DNA of 64,000 bases. Origin: Flagellimonas hymeniacidonis. GTDB taxonomy: Bacteria > Bacteroidota > Bacteroidia > Flavobacteriales > Flavobacteriaceae. Below the pieces are notes generated by a model, which made no database searches, was not told where the DNA came from, and worked only from the letters and a program-made list of their open reading frames with translations. Positions 35,325 through 43,173 of the stretch are shown here, piece by piece (the stretch's first letter is position 1; each line of letters starts with the position of its first letter). The DNA lies in contig NZ_VRUR01000001.1 in NCBI RefSeq assembly GCF_008040165.1, forward strand, positions 1,507,349-1,571,348. Direction: 5' to 3'. Both the position numbers and the translations under genes were made by a program.

Positions 35325-37770
35325 TTAAAAAAGTACTTATCGCTTCTTCTAAATTTGAAATAGAGAGTTTTAGTTTTTCAAAATCCTGAAGGTTTTTCTT
35401 ATGCTTGGAATCATCAGAAATATGCTCAAATTTCTCAAGTGTCGGTATTGCGATATCCACTTTTAATTGTCGGAACATCGGAAGCATTTTATGCGAAATG
35501 GACTTTATTTCACTATAATTTCTATTTTCAATAGCTATAGAAAGCAAATTCATATTATTAGCTGTGTTTTCCAGAAAACTATCCAAAACCTCATATACTC
35601 CTTGAGAACTATCTAAAAAGGAAGCGATTGTTTCCACACTGAACAATTCAGAATTTGATTTTTGTGTGATGTTCTGCAATGGATTTCCAAAACTATAAGG
35701 TTTAGAAGAATTTAGAACGCTACCAACTGCATCTAACAAAATCATACGAGAAAAAGGCTTTTGTAGTACTTCGGCAAACCCTGCATTAGTATAAAATCTT
35801 TTGTCCAAATCTCTTTGGCCTGTCATAGCAATTATAGGTTGATTTTTATAGTGTCTGTAATTTCCACTTTTCAATTTTTCAACAACCTCAAATCCATCTA
35901 CTTTAGGCATCTGTATATCGGTTAAAACAACATCATATTGAAAGTCATCCATACCATTAAAATCCTCAAAATTTGAAAAGGTTCTAGTAGGGATTGCGTG
36001 CATTTGGCATACTTCTGTTAATAGGCCCAACAATGTTTCATCATCGTCAAATATAAGTAGTGACAGATGATGACTTTCATAGTTACTTTTCACGGGCTTC
36101 TGAATAGGAATTTCTGTACTCGAAAACTCTAGGGGAAGCGAAAGCGTAAAAGTACTTCCCTCATTTTCTTTGCTATCTAAATGTAAAGTACCCTCCAGTA
36201 ATTGTGTCAATTTTTTAGAAATGGTCAAGCCTAAGCCATAACCTCCATATTTTTTTTCGATGGAATCTCCTGCTTGTGTAAACTCTTTAAATATGAGTTC
36301 TTGTTTTTCTTGTTCAATACCAATACCCGTATCAATAACCATAATATCAATAAATGGTTCACCAGCAATTTCTTTGGTAATAGCTTTTACCTTCACAAAC
36401 CCATTATGGGTAAATTTAAAGGCATTGCCAAGGAGGTTGGTTAGTATTTGCCGTACCCTAAATGGATCTCCAATAATTGGAATTCCCAATTCTTCGGCAA
36501 TTTCCAATTTAAGTTCAATGGCTTTTTTATGATAGATTTCTTGAAAATTGGAAGCTGTTTCCACAATTAAATGGGAAAGTACATAGGGAACTTTTTCTAT
36601 TTGGATTTTTCCTGCCTCCAACTTTGAAAAATCCAAAAGGTCATTGACCAAATCATCAACGTATTTTGAAGCGGATTTTACATTTTTCAAATATTGATGC
36701 TGTTTACTGTTTAAATGGCTATGTTCCATTAATTCCGTGTATCCGCTGATAGTATTCAAAGGTGTTCTTAGATCATGGCTAACCGTAGAAATTAGTTGCT
36801 CCCTGCTTTTTAAAAGGGATTCTGAGTACGCTTTTTCTTTTTCCAATTGTTGCCGATATTGCTGTATCCTCCAAAAATCCCGTGTGATTAAAAAAGTAAA
36901 AAGACAGACTAAAAGAAAACCCAATACCAGTGCGGTTATGGTCCACTGAAGACTTGTTTTTATAACCTTTTGTTTGTTTAAATTATCCATATAGGTACCC
37001 ATAATGACCTCCTGCTCAATAGCGACAATGATACTTCTTAGCTTTTGGGAGAGTTCTAGGTCCGCCTTATAAATCTGAAGCTCTTTTTCAATCATGGAGC
37101 GCTCTATTTTGGCGTTTTTTACTTTGGCCTGCTCTAAAATGGATTTGGACAGTTGTAGCACGGAATCTATATCTGCTGTGGATGTGCCTTCACTGTTATT
37201 TTTTGGAATATTCCTGTTAAGAATAGCCACATATTCCCTAATGGATTGCTTGGTTTCTAGTGGAAGCTGTTCAAAATTGGGAACAAAGGTTTCAGGGGTA
37301 ATCCGCCCTAAATCGACTTCTATTTTATTGAATTTTTTCAGTAAGGAGTCAATTGGAGCACTCGCTTCATTTTCTACCTTTAGTTTTCGCAATTCGGCAT
37401 TATTATAGACTTTTTGTTGCAACAAGGTTTGGACGCTGTCCAATTTAACAACCTGGTTATCATTTGTGGCCAAAAGCTTTAGGCTGTCAATGGAGTTGAA
37501 TATGGTGTCCACCTTTAGCGCATATGCTCTTAGATTACTCTTTTTCTTGCGCTGCAAGGCCAGTTTTGATAGGTTTTCTGCTTCATAAATATCGGTAAGC
37601 AGCGAATTTGTCTTTAACAACTTCATGTTGTCCTCCTGCTTATTTTCAGAAGCAGTATAATCTTTGAATTCTGAATAAATAAAAACTGAAGCCAAGAATG
37701 CCAATAGGCCTAAAACCAAATAGCTCGCAATTATTTTAAAGGTAAATCTTCGTTTAGATGTGGGGTACAT
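35299..37770 (-). CDS. Hybrid sensor histidine kinase with receiver and HPt domains
   Basis: 823-residue membrane kinase. Helix 1 at about 12-32 and helix 2 at about 275-297 bracket a largely helical extracytoplasmic sensor. A coiled coil leads to HisKA with VSHDLRTPLNTISGY (about residue 330). HATPase motifs are LLGNAFKFTHNG, DTGIGI and GYGLGLTISKKL. A receiver domain follows at about 585-705 with the acceptor aspartate in VVLTDIQMPKVDG. The C-terminal HPt domain has SHKMLPMFRQL. The multistep phosphorelay probably ends on the adjacent NtrC-type regulator. Confidence 0.93.
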   Translation of the reverse strand: MYPTSKRRFTFKIIASYLVLGLLAFLASVFIYSEFKDYTASENKQEDNMKLLKTNSLLTDIYEAENLSKLALQRKKKSNLRAYALKVDTIFNSIDSLKLLATNDNQVVKLDSVQTLLQQKVYNNAELRKLKVENEASAPIDSLLKKFNKIEVDLGRITPETFVPNFEQLPLETKQSIREYVAILNRNIPKNNSEGTSTADIDSVLQLSKSILEQAKVKNAKIERSMIEKELQIYKADLELSQKLRSIIVAIEQEVIMGTYMDNLNKQKVIKTSLQWTITALVLGFLLVCLFTFLITRDFWRIQQYRQQLEKEKAYSESLLKSREQLISTVSHDLRTPLNTISGYTELMEHSHLNSKQHQYLKNVKSASKYVDDLVNDLLDFSKLEAGKIQIEKVPYVLSHLIVETASNFQEIYHKKAIELKLEIAEELGIPIIGDPFRVRQILTNLLGNAFKFTHNGFVKVKAITKEIAGEPFIDIMVIDTGIGIEQEKQELIFKEFTQAGDSIEKKYGGYGLGLTISKKLTQLLEGTLHLDSKENEGSTFTLSLPLEFSSTEIPIQKPVKSNYESHHLSLLIFDDDETLLGLLTEVCQMHAIPTRTFSNFEDFNGMDDFQYDVVLTDIQMPKVDGFEVVEKLKSGNYRHYKNQPIIAMTGQRDLDKRFYTNAGFAEVLQKPFSRMILLDAVGSVLNSSKPYSFGNPLQNITQKSNSELFSVETIASFLDSSQGVYEVLDSFLENTANNMNLLSIAIENRNYSEIKSISHKMLPMFRQLKVDIAIPTLEKFEHISDDSKHKKNLQDFEKLKLSISNLEEAISTFLTTLPIDID

Positions 37771-37871
37771 AAAAAGTGTTCTTCCTATACATACGAATGG
37801 GCACTTAGGAAAGATTGCTGGAAAAAGTTAATTAACACGCTTTTTTTCTATGAAATAAGGATTTTGGGGAT

Positions 37872-37879
37872 TACATTTG
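37872..37879 (+). promoter_or_regulatory. -7 promoter box of the TonB receptor gene
   Basis: TACATTTG matches TAnnTTTG exactly and lies about 10 bases before the first bases of the TPP aptamer, so transcripts would start at the riboswitch. Confidence 0.6.
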
Positions 37880-37883
37880 CGCT

Positions 37884-37962
37884 ATCTCAAAGGGGTGCTT
37901 TTTAAATAAGGCTGAGATTATACCCAATGAACCTGGGCGGGTAATGCTGCCAAGGGAATGCG
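37884..37962 (+). promoter_or_regulatory. TPP (THI-box) riboswitch
   Basis: The conserved thi-box blocks occur in order: GGGGTGC (37892-37898), CTGAGA (37912-37917), TACCC (37921-37925), GAACCTG (37929-37935), CGGGTAATGC (37938-37947), then AGGGAATG. This is the aptamer that binds thiamine pyrophosphate. It precedes a TonB-dependent receptor and not a biosynthesis gene, so the receptor probably imports thiamine or a precursor when TPP is low. Confidence 0.95.
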
Positions 37963-37977
37963 CATAGCGCATCTTGG
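37950..37977 (+). promoter_or_regulatory. Possible expression-platform hairpin
   Basis: CCAAG pairs with CTTGG around an inner ATGCGC-ATA-GCGCAT stem. It uses bases of the 3' part of the aptamer, so it could compete with the ligand-bound fold. No U-tract follows, which argues for a non-terminator mechanism. Confidence 0.45.
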
Positions 37978-38036
37978 AATTTCGATGTTTCTTTTGAAAC
38001 AAAAATCAATTTTTAACAAGGATAATGGCCCCTTTT

Positions 38037-38057
38037 ATTCGTAACATTTTTACGAAT
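38037..38057 (+). promoter_or_regulatory. Start-codon-sequestering hairpin
   Basis: ATTCGTAA (38037-38044), loop CATTT, TTACGAAT (38050-38057) is a perfect 8-bp stem that includes the first two bases of the receptor ATG (38056). It is a good candidate for translational control. Confidence 0.55.
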
Positions 38058-40209
38058 GAAAACTTTATTCACAACTATGGCCCTTTCCGGGCTGGCACTC
38101 AGTGGCAGTGCACAAGAAAAACCAAAAGATTCTTTAGAAGGTAAAAAAATTGTCCTGGACGAAGTGTTGGTTCAAGCGATTAGGGTAACAAAAGAGTTTC
38201 CCATTACTTTTTCCAATTTGGACAAAGAAGAAATTGCTCCTAGAAACTTAGGGCAAGACATCCCAATTTTGATGAATTTTTTACCTGCGGTGGTTACAAC
38301 ATCAGATGCCGGAGCGGGAGTTGGTTACACGGGCATCCGTGTTAGAGGTAGCGATGCAACAAGGGTAAATGTGACTATCAACGGTGTTCCTTATAACGAT
38401 GCCGAATCACAGGGAACTTTTTGGGTCAATATGCCTGATTTTGCGTCATCAACTGAAAGCCTTCAATTGCAACGTGGAGTTGGTACTTCTACGAACGGTG
38501 CTGGAGCTTTTGGCGCAAGCCTAAATTTATTGACGGATGCCTTTACAGAAGAAGCTTACGGCAGAGTATCTTCATCTATAGGAAGCTTTAATACTCTCAG
38601 GAATAATCTAAAATTTAGCACTGGCCTGCTTAACGACCATGTTGAAATTTCAGGAAGACTATCAAGAATTACTTCTGACGGATATATAGATAGGGCAAGC
38701 TCGGAACTGGATGCATATTTTTTACAGGGGACCTATAAAGATGATAATACTTTGGTAAAAGCATTGCTTTTTGGTGGTCATGAGATTACCTATCAGTCTT
38801 GGTTTGGTATTGATGCGGAAACGTTAAGAACCAATAGAACTTTTAACCCGGCCGGAGCATATACGGACGAGAATGGCAATACTCAGTTTTACGATAAAGA
38901 AGTGGACAACTACAAGCAAGATCATTTTCAATTGCATTGGAATGAAAGTATTGGTCTTGGATGGAGTTCTAATATTGCGTTCCATTATACAAGGGGAAGG
39001 GGTTATTTTGAGCAATTTAGAGAAGATGATGATTTTGCAACCTATGGTTTTGAGCCTATAACGGTTAATGGACAAGCGGTAAATACAACGGATTTGATTA
39101 GAAGAAGGTGGTTGGATAATGATTTTTATGGAACAGTTCTGTCTTTAAATCATAAAAAGGAAAATTTAGATTTAATTATAGGCGGAGGCTATAATGTGTA
39201 TAAAGGGGACCATTTCGGGGAGGTTATCTGGGCACGTTTTGCGAGCAATAGCAATATTAGGAATCGCTATTACGATGATAATTCTACTAAAACCGACTTT
39301 AATAGTTATATAAAGGCGAACTATAAACTAGATGACAAATGGTCCATTTTTGGCGATCTGCAGTATAGAGGAGTAAGTTATGAAGCGAATGGAGAAGATA
39401 CAGGATTGGTAGATGACACTTTCAACTTTTTCAACCCAAAGGCCGGGATTACTTTTAATCTTAACCCAAGCAACAATTTCTATTTTTCTTATGCCGTTGC
39501 CAACAGGGAACCCAATAGAAATGATTATGAGAATGGGAACCCCAAACCAGAACGATTGAATGATTTTGAGTTGGGATGGCGGTATATTTCACCAGATTTT
39601 CAGTTGAACACCAACATCTATTATATGCGTTATAAGAATCAATTGGTCCTTACAGGAGAGTTGAATGATGTAGGTGCGCCACTGCGTGCCAATGTCGGAG
39701 ATAGCTATCGATTGGGATTGGAGATAGATGCAAACATCAAATTAGGAAATAAGTTTGCATTGCGACCAAATGTTGCATTAAGTGATAATAGAAATATCGA
39801 TTTTCTTTTTCAAAGAGATGGAGCGCTTCAGGATTTGGGAAATACAAATATTGCTTTTTCACCTAACGTAGTAGCAGGTAACATTCTTTCGTTTCTGCCA
39901 AACGATAACATCCAGTTATCCTTGCTTTCAAAATTTGTAGGGAAACAATATATGGGCAATATCGATTCTAATACTTCAGTTTTGGAGAGCTATTCGCAAA
40001 CAGATTTTAATGTGCAGTATGTTATTGAAACCAACTCTTTTATAAAGAGTATTGCACTTTCGGGCTTGGTCAATAATATTTTTGATGAGGACATTGTTTC
40101 AAATGGCTTTTTTTTCACCTTTGATGATGATAATACCACAGTTGAAGGAGCGGGGTTTTATCCGCAGGCAGGCATCAACTTTATATTGGGAGCAACCGTT
40201 AATTTCTAG
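38056..40209 (+). CDS. TonB-dependent outer-membrane receptor, probably for thiamine or a precursor
   Basis: 717-residue outer-membrane gated barrel. A signal peptide ends near SGSAQ. The plug domain runs about 30-155 (ILMNFLPAVVTTSDAGAGVGYTGIRVRGSDATRVNVTINGVPYND, shown only in part here as GYTGIRVRGSD). The barrel runs from about 160 to the C-terminal GATVNF. No SusD gene follows. ATG 38056 is the only start after an in-frame stop at 38023. The TPP riboswitch upstream is the reason for the substrate call. The 3' terminator overlaps the next gene. Confidence 0.9.
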   Translation: MKTLFTTMALSGLALSGSAQEKPKDSLEGKKIVLDEVLVQAIRVTKEFPITFSNLDKEEIAPRNLGQDIPILMNFLPAVVTTSDAGAGVGYTGIRVRGSDATRVNVTINGVPYNDAESQGTFWVNMPDFASSTESLQLQRGVGTSTNGAGAFGASLNLLTDAFTEEAYGRVSSSIGSFNTLRNNLKFSTGLLNDHVEISGRLSRITSDGYIDRASSELDAYFLQGTYKDDNTLVKALLFGGHEITYQSWFGIDAETLRTNRTFNPAGAYTDENGNTQFYDKEVDNYKQDHFQLHWNESIGLGWSSNIAFHYTRGRGYFEQFREDDDFATYGFEPITVNGQAVNTTDLIRRRWLDNDFYGTVLSLNHKKENLDLIIGGGYNVYKGDHFGEVIWARFASNSNIRNRYYDDNSTKTDFNSYIKANYKLDDKWSIFGDLQYRGVSYEANGEDTGLVDDTFNFFNPKAGITFNLNPSNNFYFSYAVANREPNRNDYENGNPKPERLNDFELGWRYISPDFQLNTNIYYMRYKNQLVLTGELNDVGAPLRANVGDSYRLGLEIDANIKLGNKFALRPNVALSDNRNIDFLFQRDGALQDLGNTNIAFSPNVVAGNILSFLPNDNIQLSLLSKFVGKQYMGNIDSNTSVLESYSQTDFNVQYVIETNSFIKSIALSGLVNNIFDEDIVSNGFFFTFDDDNTTVEGAGFYPQAGINFILGATVNF

Positions 40210-40228
40210 CACTGACCATTCCTATTTT

Positions 40229-40278
40229 AAGGGATTCTGTATTTTTATTAAATCATGACAGAATCCCTTTCTTTTTTT
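40229..40278 (+). terminator. Receptor terminator overlapping the next gene start
   Basis: AAGGGATTCTGT (40229-40240) pairs perfectly with ACAGAATCCCTT (40258-40269), followed by TCTTTTTTT. The ATG of the oxidoreductase gene (40255) lies in the loop, and its first codons form the descending arm and T-tract. Confidence 0.85.
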
Positions 40279-41256
40279 AATGAGTTCCCTATACGCTGGG
40301 GTGTTATAGGCTGCGGAAATGTTACAGAGAAAAAAAGCGTTCCGGCCTATCAAATGGCGGAAGGATTTCAGGTGGATATGGTTATGAGACGTGATACCGA
40401 AAAGGTAGAGGACTATGCCAAAAGGCACAAAATTCCAAATTGGACGACCAATGCAAAAGAGGTCATTGAAAATTCTGAAATTGATGCTATTTATATCGCC
40501 ACCCCTCCAGATACCCATAGATTTTATGCCCTTCAGGTTGCAGCTGCGGGGAAGCTCTGTTGTATAGAAAAGCCAATGGCGCCCAACTACCAAGACAGTT
40601 TATCAATTTATGAAGCTTTCAAAGCAAAAAACCTCCCACTTTTTATTGCCTATTATCGACGTTCTCTTCCAAGATTTCTGAAAATTAAGGAGTGGTTGGA
40701 TGCTCATTTAATAGGGCAGGTAAGACACATTCATTGGCAAAAGACAAAACCTCCCAGCGATTTGGATTTGAGTGGAGCTTACAATTGGAGAACGGATAAG
40801 AATGTTGCACCAGGGGGTTATTTTGATGATTTGGCGAGCCATGGATTGGACTTATTTGCATACTTGTTGGGCGATGTTATGGAAGCAAGTGGTGTTGCCA
40901 TAAATCAACAGGGGTTATATACTGCATTTGATGCAATAACTGGAGCTTGGCAATATAAAAATGGCGTGACGGGTAGCGGTAACTGGAATTTTGGAGCTTA
41001 TCAGCGTGTAGATAAAGTTGAGATAATGGGTTCTGACGGAAAAATAAGCTTTTCAGTATTGGACGAAGCCCCAATTGAGCTTGAGAATGCATCAGGACAT
41101 CAAGTGTTAGAAATCCCTCATCCAGAACATATCCAGCAATTTCATGTCGAAAATATAAAGAAACATATAATGGGTACTGCTTTACATCCTTCTTTGGGAG
41201 ATTCAGGATTACATACCAGCTGGATTATGGATAAAATCTTAGAGAATCAAAAATAA
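40255..41256 (+). CDS. Gfo/Idh/MocA family oxidoreductase
   Basis: NAD(P)-dependent dehydrogenase, usually acting on sugars or cyclitols, 333 residues. The Rossmann motif is WGVIGCGNVTEKKS (about 15-28), followed by AIYIATPPDTHRFYA and the conserved catalytic CIEKPMAPN. GGYFDDLASHGLDLFAYLLG supplies the His/Asp pair of the C-terminal domain. The only plausible start, ATG 40255, lies within the terminator of the upstream receptor gene, and no other start codon occurs before the Rossmann strand. The substrate is not predictable. Confidence 0.9.
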   Translation: MTESLSFFNEFPIRWGVIGCGNVTEKKSVPAYQMAEGFQVDMVMRRDTEKVEDYAKRHKIPNWTTNAKEVIENSEIDAIYIATPPDTHRFYALQVAAAGKLCCIEKPMAPNYQDSLSIYEAFKAKNLPLFIAYYRRSLPRFLKIKEWLDAHLIGQVRHIHWQKTKPPSDLDLSGAYNWRTDKNVAPGGYFDDLASHGLDLFAYLLGDVMEASGVAINQQGLYTAFDAITGAWQYKNGVTGSGNWNFGAYQRVDKVEIMGSDGKISFSVLDEAPIELENASGHQVLEIPHPEHIQQFHVENIKKHIMGTALHPSLGDSGLHTSWIMDKILENQK

Positions 41257-41259
41257 CAA

Positions 41260-41697
41260 TTAGTTGGAAATGGTAACAATATTTCCACTTTGGGTAGCCC
41301 TGTAAAAAAGTAAATCATAATAACGATTGCCATCATTGGGCCTGTCCAATTGCTGCCCAGTAAAAAGGCTATAGGTATAATCCTCACACGAACAGATTAC
41401 ATTTTGCCCATCAATGGTCATGGTAGAACAATTATTGGGCGCATGATTGGGGCAACTGGCCTCAAAGGCGAAAAACGAGTCCAGACTGGATTTTATCACA
41501 AAAGCACCACGCGTACCTACGCCATTATTTCCAACATATACTGGATTGCCGATGGTATTTAATCCGCTGTATAGTGGAAGATTTAAGTTTAGATCAAACC
41601 TAAAACCAACTTCTTGAAGAAAAGGATTGCGGTTGGTACCATCAGAATCACAAGAAATTAGAAAAATCATTAAAAGGCAGCTAAAGAAGCGCTTCAT
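41260..41697 (-). CDS. Lipoprotein with degenerate Rieske-like domain
   Basis: 145-residue lipoprotein (signal LLMIFLISC, lipidated Cys about 16). The mature part ends with a Rieske-like beta fold: FFAFEASCPNHAPNNCS and VICSCEDYTYSLFTGQ stand where CxH and CxxH cluster ligands would be. The C-x-H/C-x2-H pattern is not intact, because the second box lacks its histidine. A 2Fe-2S cluster is therefore doubtful. Function unknown. It is convergent with the oxidoreductase, three bases away. Confidence 0.65.
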   Translation of the reverse strand: MKRFFSCLLMIFLISCDSDGTNRNPFLQEVGFRFDLNLNLPLYSGLNTIGNPVYVGNNGVGTRGAFVIKSSLDSFFAFEASCPNHAPNNCSTMTIDGQNVICSCEDYTYSLFTGQQLDRPNDGNRYYDLLFYRATQSGNIVTISN

Positions 41698-41719
41698 AGT
41701 GTGGAATTCAAAACGTTAC

Positions 41720-41753
41720 TTGGGCAAATTTGGGCAAAAAATATCTATATTTG
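41720..41753 (+). promoter_or_regulatory. greA promoter
   Basis: TTG (41720-41722), 23-base spacer, TATATTTG (41746-41753), a perfect TAnnTTTG box. The transcript should start at about 41758, exactly where the leader hairpin begins. Confidence 0.7.
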
Positions 41754-41757
41754 CGTT

Positions 41758-41808
41758 AAATCCTCGCTAAAAGCCTATGCATGTCATAGAGGCAGTTGAG
41801 GATTTTTT
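41758..41808 (+). terminator. Terminator-like hairpin in the greA leader
   Basis: AAATCCTC (41758-41765) pairs with GAGGATTT (41798-41805), followed by TTT. An inner stem CCTATG/CATAGAGG has one bulged A. This is a complete intrinsic terminator located between the greA promoter and the greA start codon (41883). It would release an RNA of about 50 bases. Confidence 0.75.
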
Positions 41809-41882
41809 GTATTTGTACGGATAAAGCGCATTGGGAAAATTCTCATTTTCTTCAATGTCCTTTTGTATTAAAGAATGGGAGC

Positions 41883-42359
41883 ATGAGCAAGATATCATAT
41901 TACACCGCGGAAGGATTAAAAAAATTAAGGGAAGAGTTGAACTACTTAAAAGATGTAGAGAGGCCAAAGGCTTCCCAAGCTATTGGTGAGGCTAGAGATA
42001 AAGGGGATTTATCGGAGAATGCGGAGTACGATGCCGCTAAAGAAGCGCAAGGCCTTTTAGAAATGAAGATATCTAAAATGGAAGAAACACTGTCCAATGC
42101 CAGATTAATAGATGAATCCCAATTAGATACTTCTAAAGTATTGGTCTTGTCTACAGTAAAGTTGAAGAACCAAACCAATGGTATGGAAATGAAATATACG
42201 CTGGTTGCAGAGAGTGAGGCTGACCTTAAGACCGGAAAAATATCCGTTACTTCTCCCATTGGAAAGGGACTATTGGGGAAATCTGTAGGTGATGTTGCCG
42301 AAATTACCGTGCCCAATGGAACGTTAAAGTTTGATATTTTGGAGATTACAAGGGAGTAG
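41883..42359 (+). CDS. greA: Transcription elongation factor GreA
   Basis: Rescues backtracked RNA polymerase by stimulating transcript cleavage, 158 residues from ATG 41883. The start MSKISYYTAEGLKKLREEL is the GreA N-terminus. An upstream in-frame extension to 41796 is rejected because it would run through the leader and add a Cys-rich segment. The coiled coil carries the acidic tip GDLSENAEYDAA. The C-terminal FKBP-like domain ends in LKFDILEITRE. Normal length. The leader contains a terminator, which suggests attenuation or a by-product small RNA. Confidence 0.97.
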   Translation: MSKISYYTAEGLKKLREELNYLKDVERPKASQAIGEARDKGDLSENAEYDAAKEAQGLLEMKISKMEETLSNARLIDESQLDTSKVLVLSTVKLKNQTNGMEMKYTLVAESEADLKTGKISVTSPIGKGLLGKSVGDVAEITVPNGTLKFDILEITRE

Positions 42360-42382
42360 AAAATGCTATAATCCTTATATTT

Positions 42383-42407
42383 AATCCCGTTCCTAACGGG
42401 ATTTTTT
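42383..42407 (+). terminator. Terminator of greA
   Basis: AATCCCGTT, loop CCT, AACGGGATT and TTTT. Perfect 9-bp stem. Confidence 0.92.
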
Positions 42408-42431
42408 ATTCAAAACCAAACCAAACCACGC

Positions 42432-42824
42432 ATGCCCACTATTTTCACCAAAATTATTAATGGGGAAATCCCCTGTTATAAAATAGCTGAAGATTCAGAT
42501 AACTTTGCTTTTCTGGATATTAATCCCAACTCCAAAGGGCATACGCTTTGTGTTCCCAAAAAGGAGGTGGATAAAATCCTTGATCTAGATGAGGCATCTT
42601 ACCTTAGCTTAATGACTTTTTCAAGAAAAGTTGGGAAGGCTATAGAATCGGCAGTGTCTTGTAAACGAGTAGGGATGACAGTTATAGGTTTGGAAGTTCC
42701 GCATGTGCACGTGCATCTTATCCCTTTACACAGCATGAAAAATGCAACTTTTCAACACAAGGAAAGCATGACTGCCAAGGAATTTGAAATGGTAGCAGAA
42801 AAAATAAGAAGTTTTATTAAATAA
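42432..42824 (+). CDS. HIT family protein
   Basis: 130-residue histidine-triad nucleotide hydrolase, HINT/PKCI-like. It starts TIFTKIINGEIPCYKIAEDSDNFAFLDINP and has the triad HVHVHLIP near residue 95. It probably cleaves adenosine 5'-phosphoramidates or AMP-conjugates. The greA-HIT order is common in Flavobacteria. Its end overlaps the convergent zinc-ribbon gene by eight bases. Confidence 0.93.
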   Translation: MPTIFTKIINGEIPCYKIAEDSDNFAFLDINPNSKGHTLCVPKKEVDKILDLDEASYLSLMTFSRKVGKAIESAVSCKRVGMTVIGLEVPHVHVHLIPLHSMKNATFQHKESMTAKEFEMVAEKIRSFIK

Positions 42825-43167
42825 GACCTTCCATATAAAAATAGACCGCTGCAGCACCCAAGCCAAGTATAAGTAAAAGTAGTATAAAGAAAAGCGTAGT
42901 AAACCTTATTGATGCTCTATCCGGAGTTACCAATTTATTATAGTACTCAAAAACCCTTTCAATATCTGGAGTCCAGTTTACAGGATAAATAATGGAATAA
43001 CATTTCTTACATTTTATTTCATAGATGACCTGATCCGTAGTCCTATGAAAAAATGGATTGTATTTGTGTTTCTGGTAAAAGGTGAGCTTAAGCTCCTGAT
43101 TAAAACACTCAGGGCAGTTGTTGGTAATTTCGGCTTCTTTTATTGCGATTTGTTTTTCCTTTGCCAT
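42817..43167 (-). CDS. Zinc-ribbon protein with C-terminal membrane anchor
   Basis: 116-residue protein of unknown function. The N-terminal soluble part has CPEC and CKKC pairs about 35 residues apart, a zinc ribbon. The C-terminus is one hydrophobic helix (FTTLFFILLLLILGLGAAAVYFY) placing the ribbon in the cytosol. It follows the sensor kinase gene by six bases and is probably co-transcribed, so it could be an accessory of that kinase, but no direct evidence exists. Confidence 0.72.
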   Translation of the reverse strand: MAKEKQIAIKEAEITNNCPECFNQELKLTFYQKHKYNPFFHRTTDQVIYEIKCKKCYSIIYPVNWTPDIERVFEYYNKLVTPDRASIRFTTLFFILLLLILGLGAAAVYFYMEGLI

Positions 43168-43173
43168 GACTCA

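Noticed and set aside
36260..37408. Several plus-strand ORFs of 70-104 codons
   Set aside because: Antisense to the hybrid kinase, which has clear domains through this region.
37808..37832. Sigma-54-like GGCAC and TTGCT near the TonB receptor promoter
   Set aside because: The two elements are ten bases apart instead of five.
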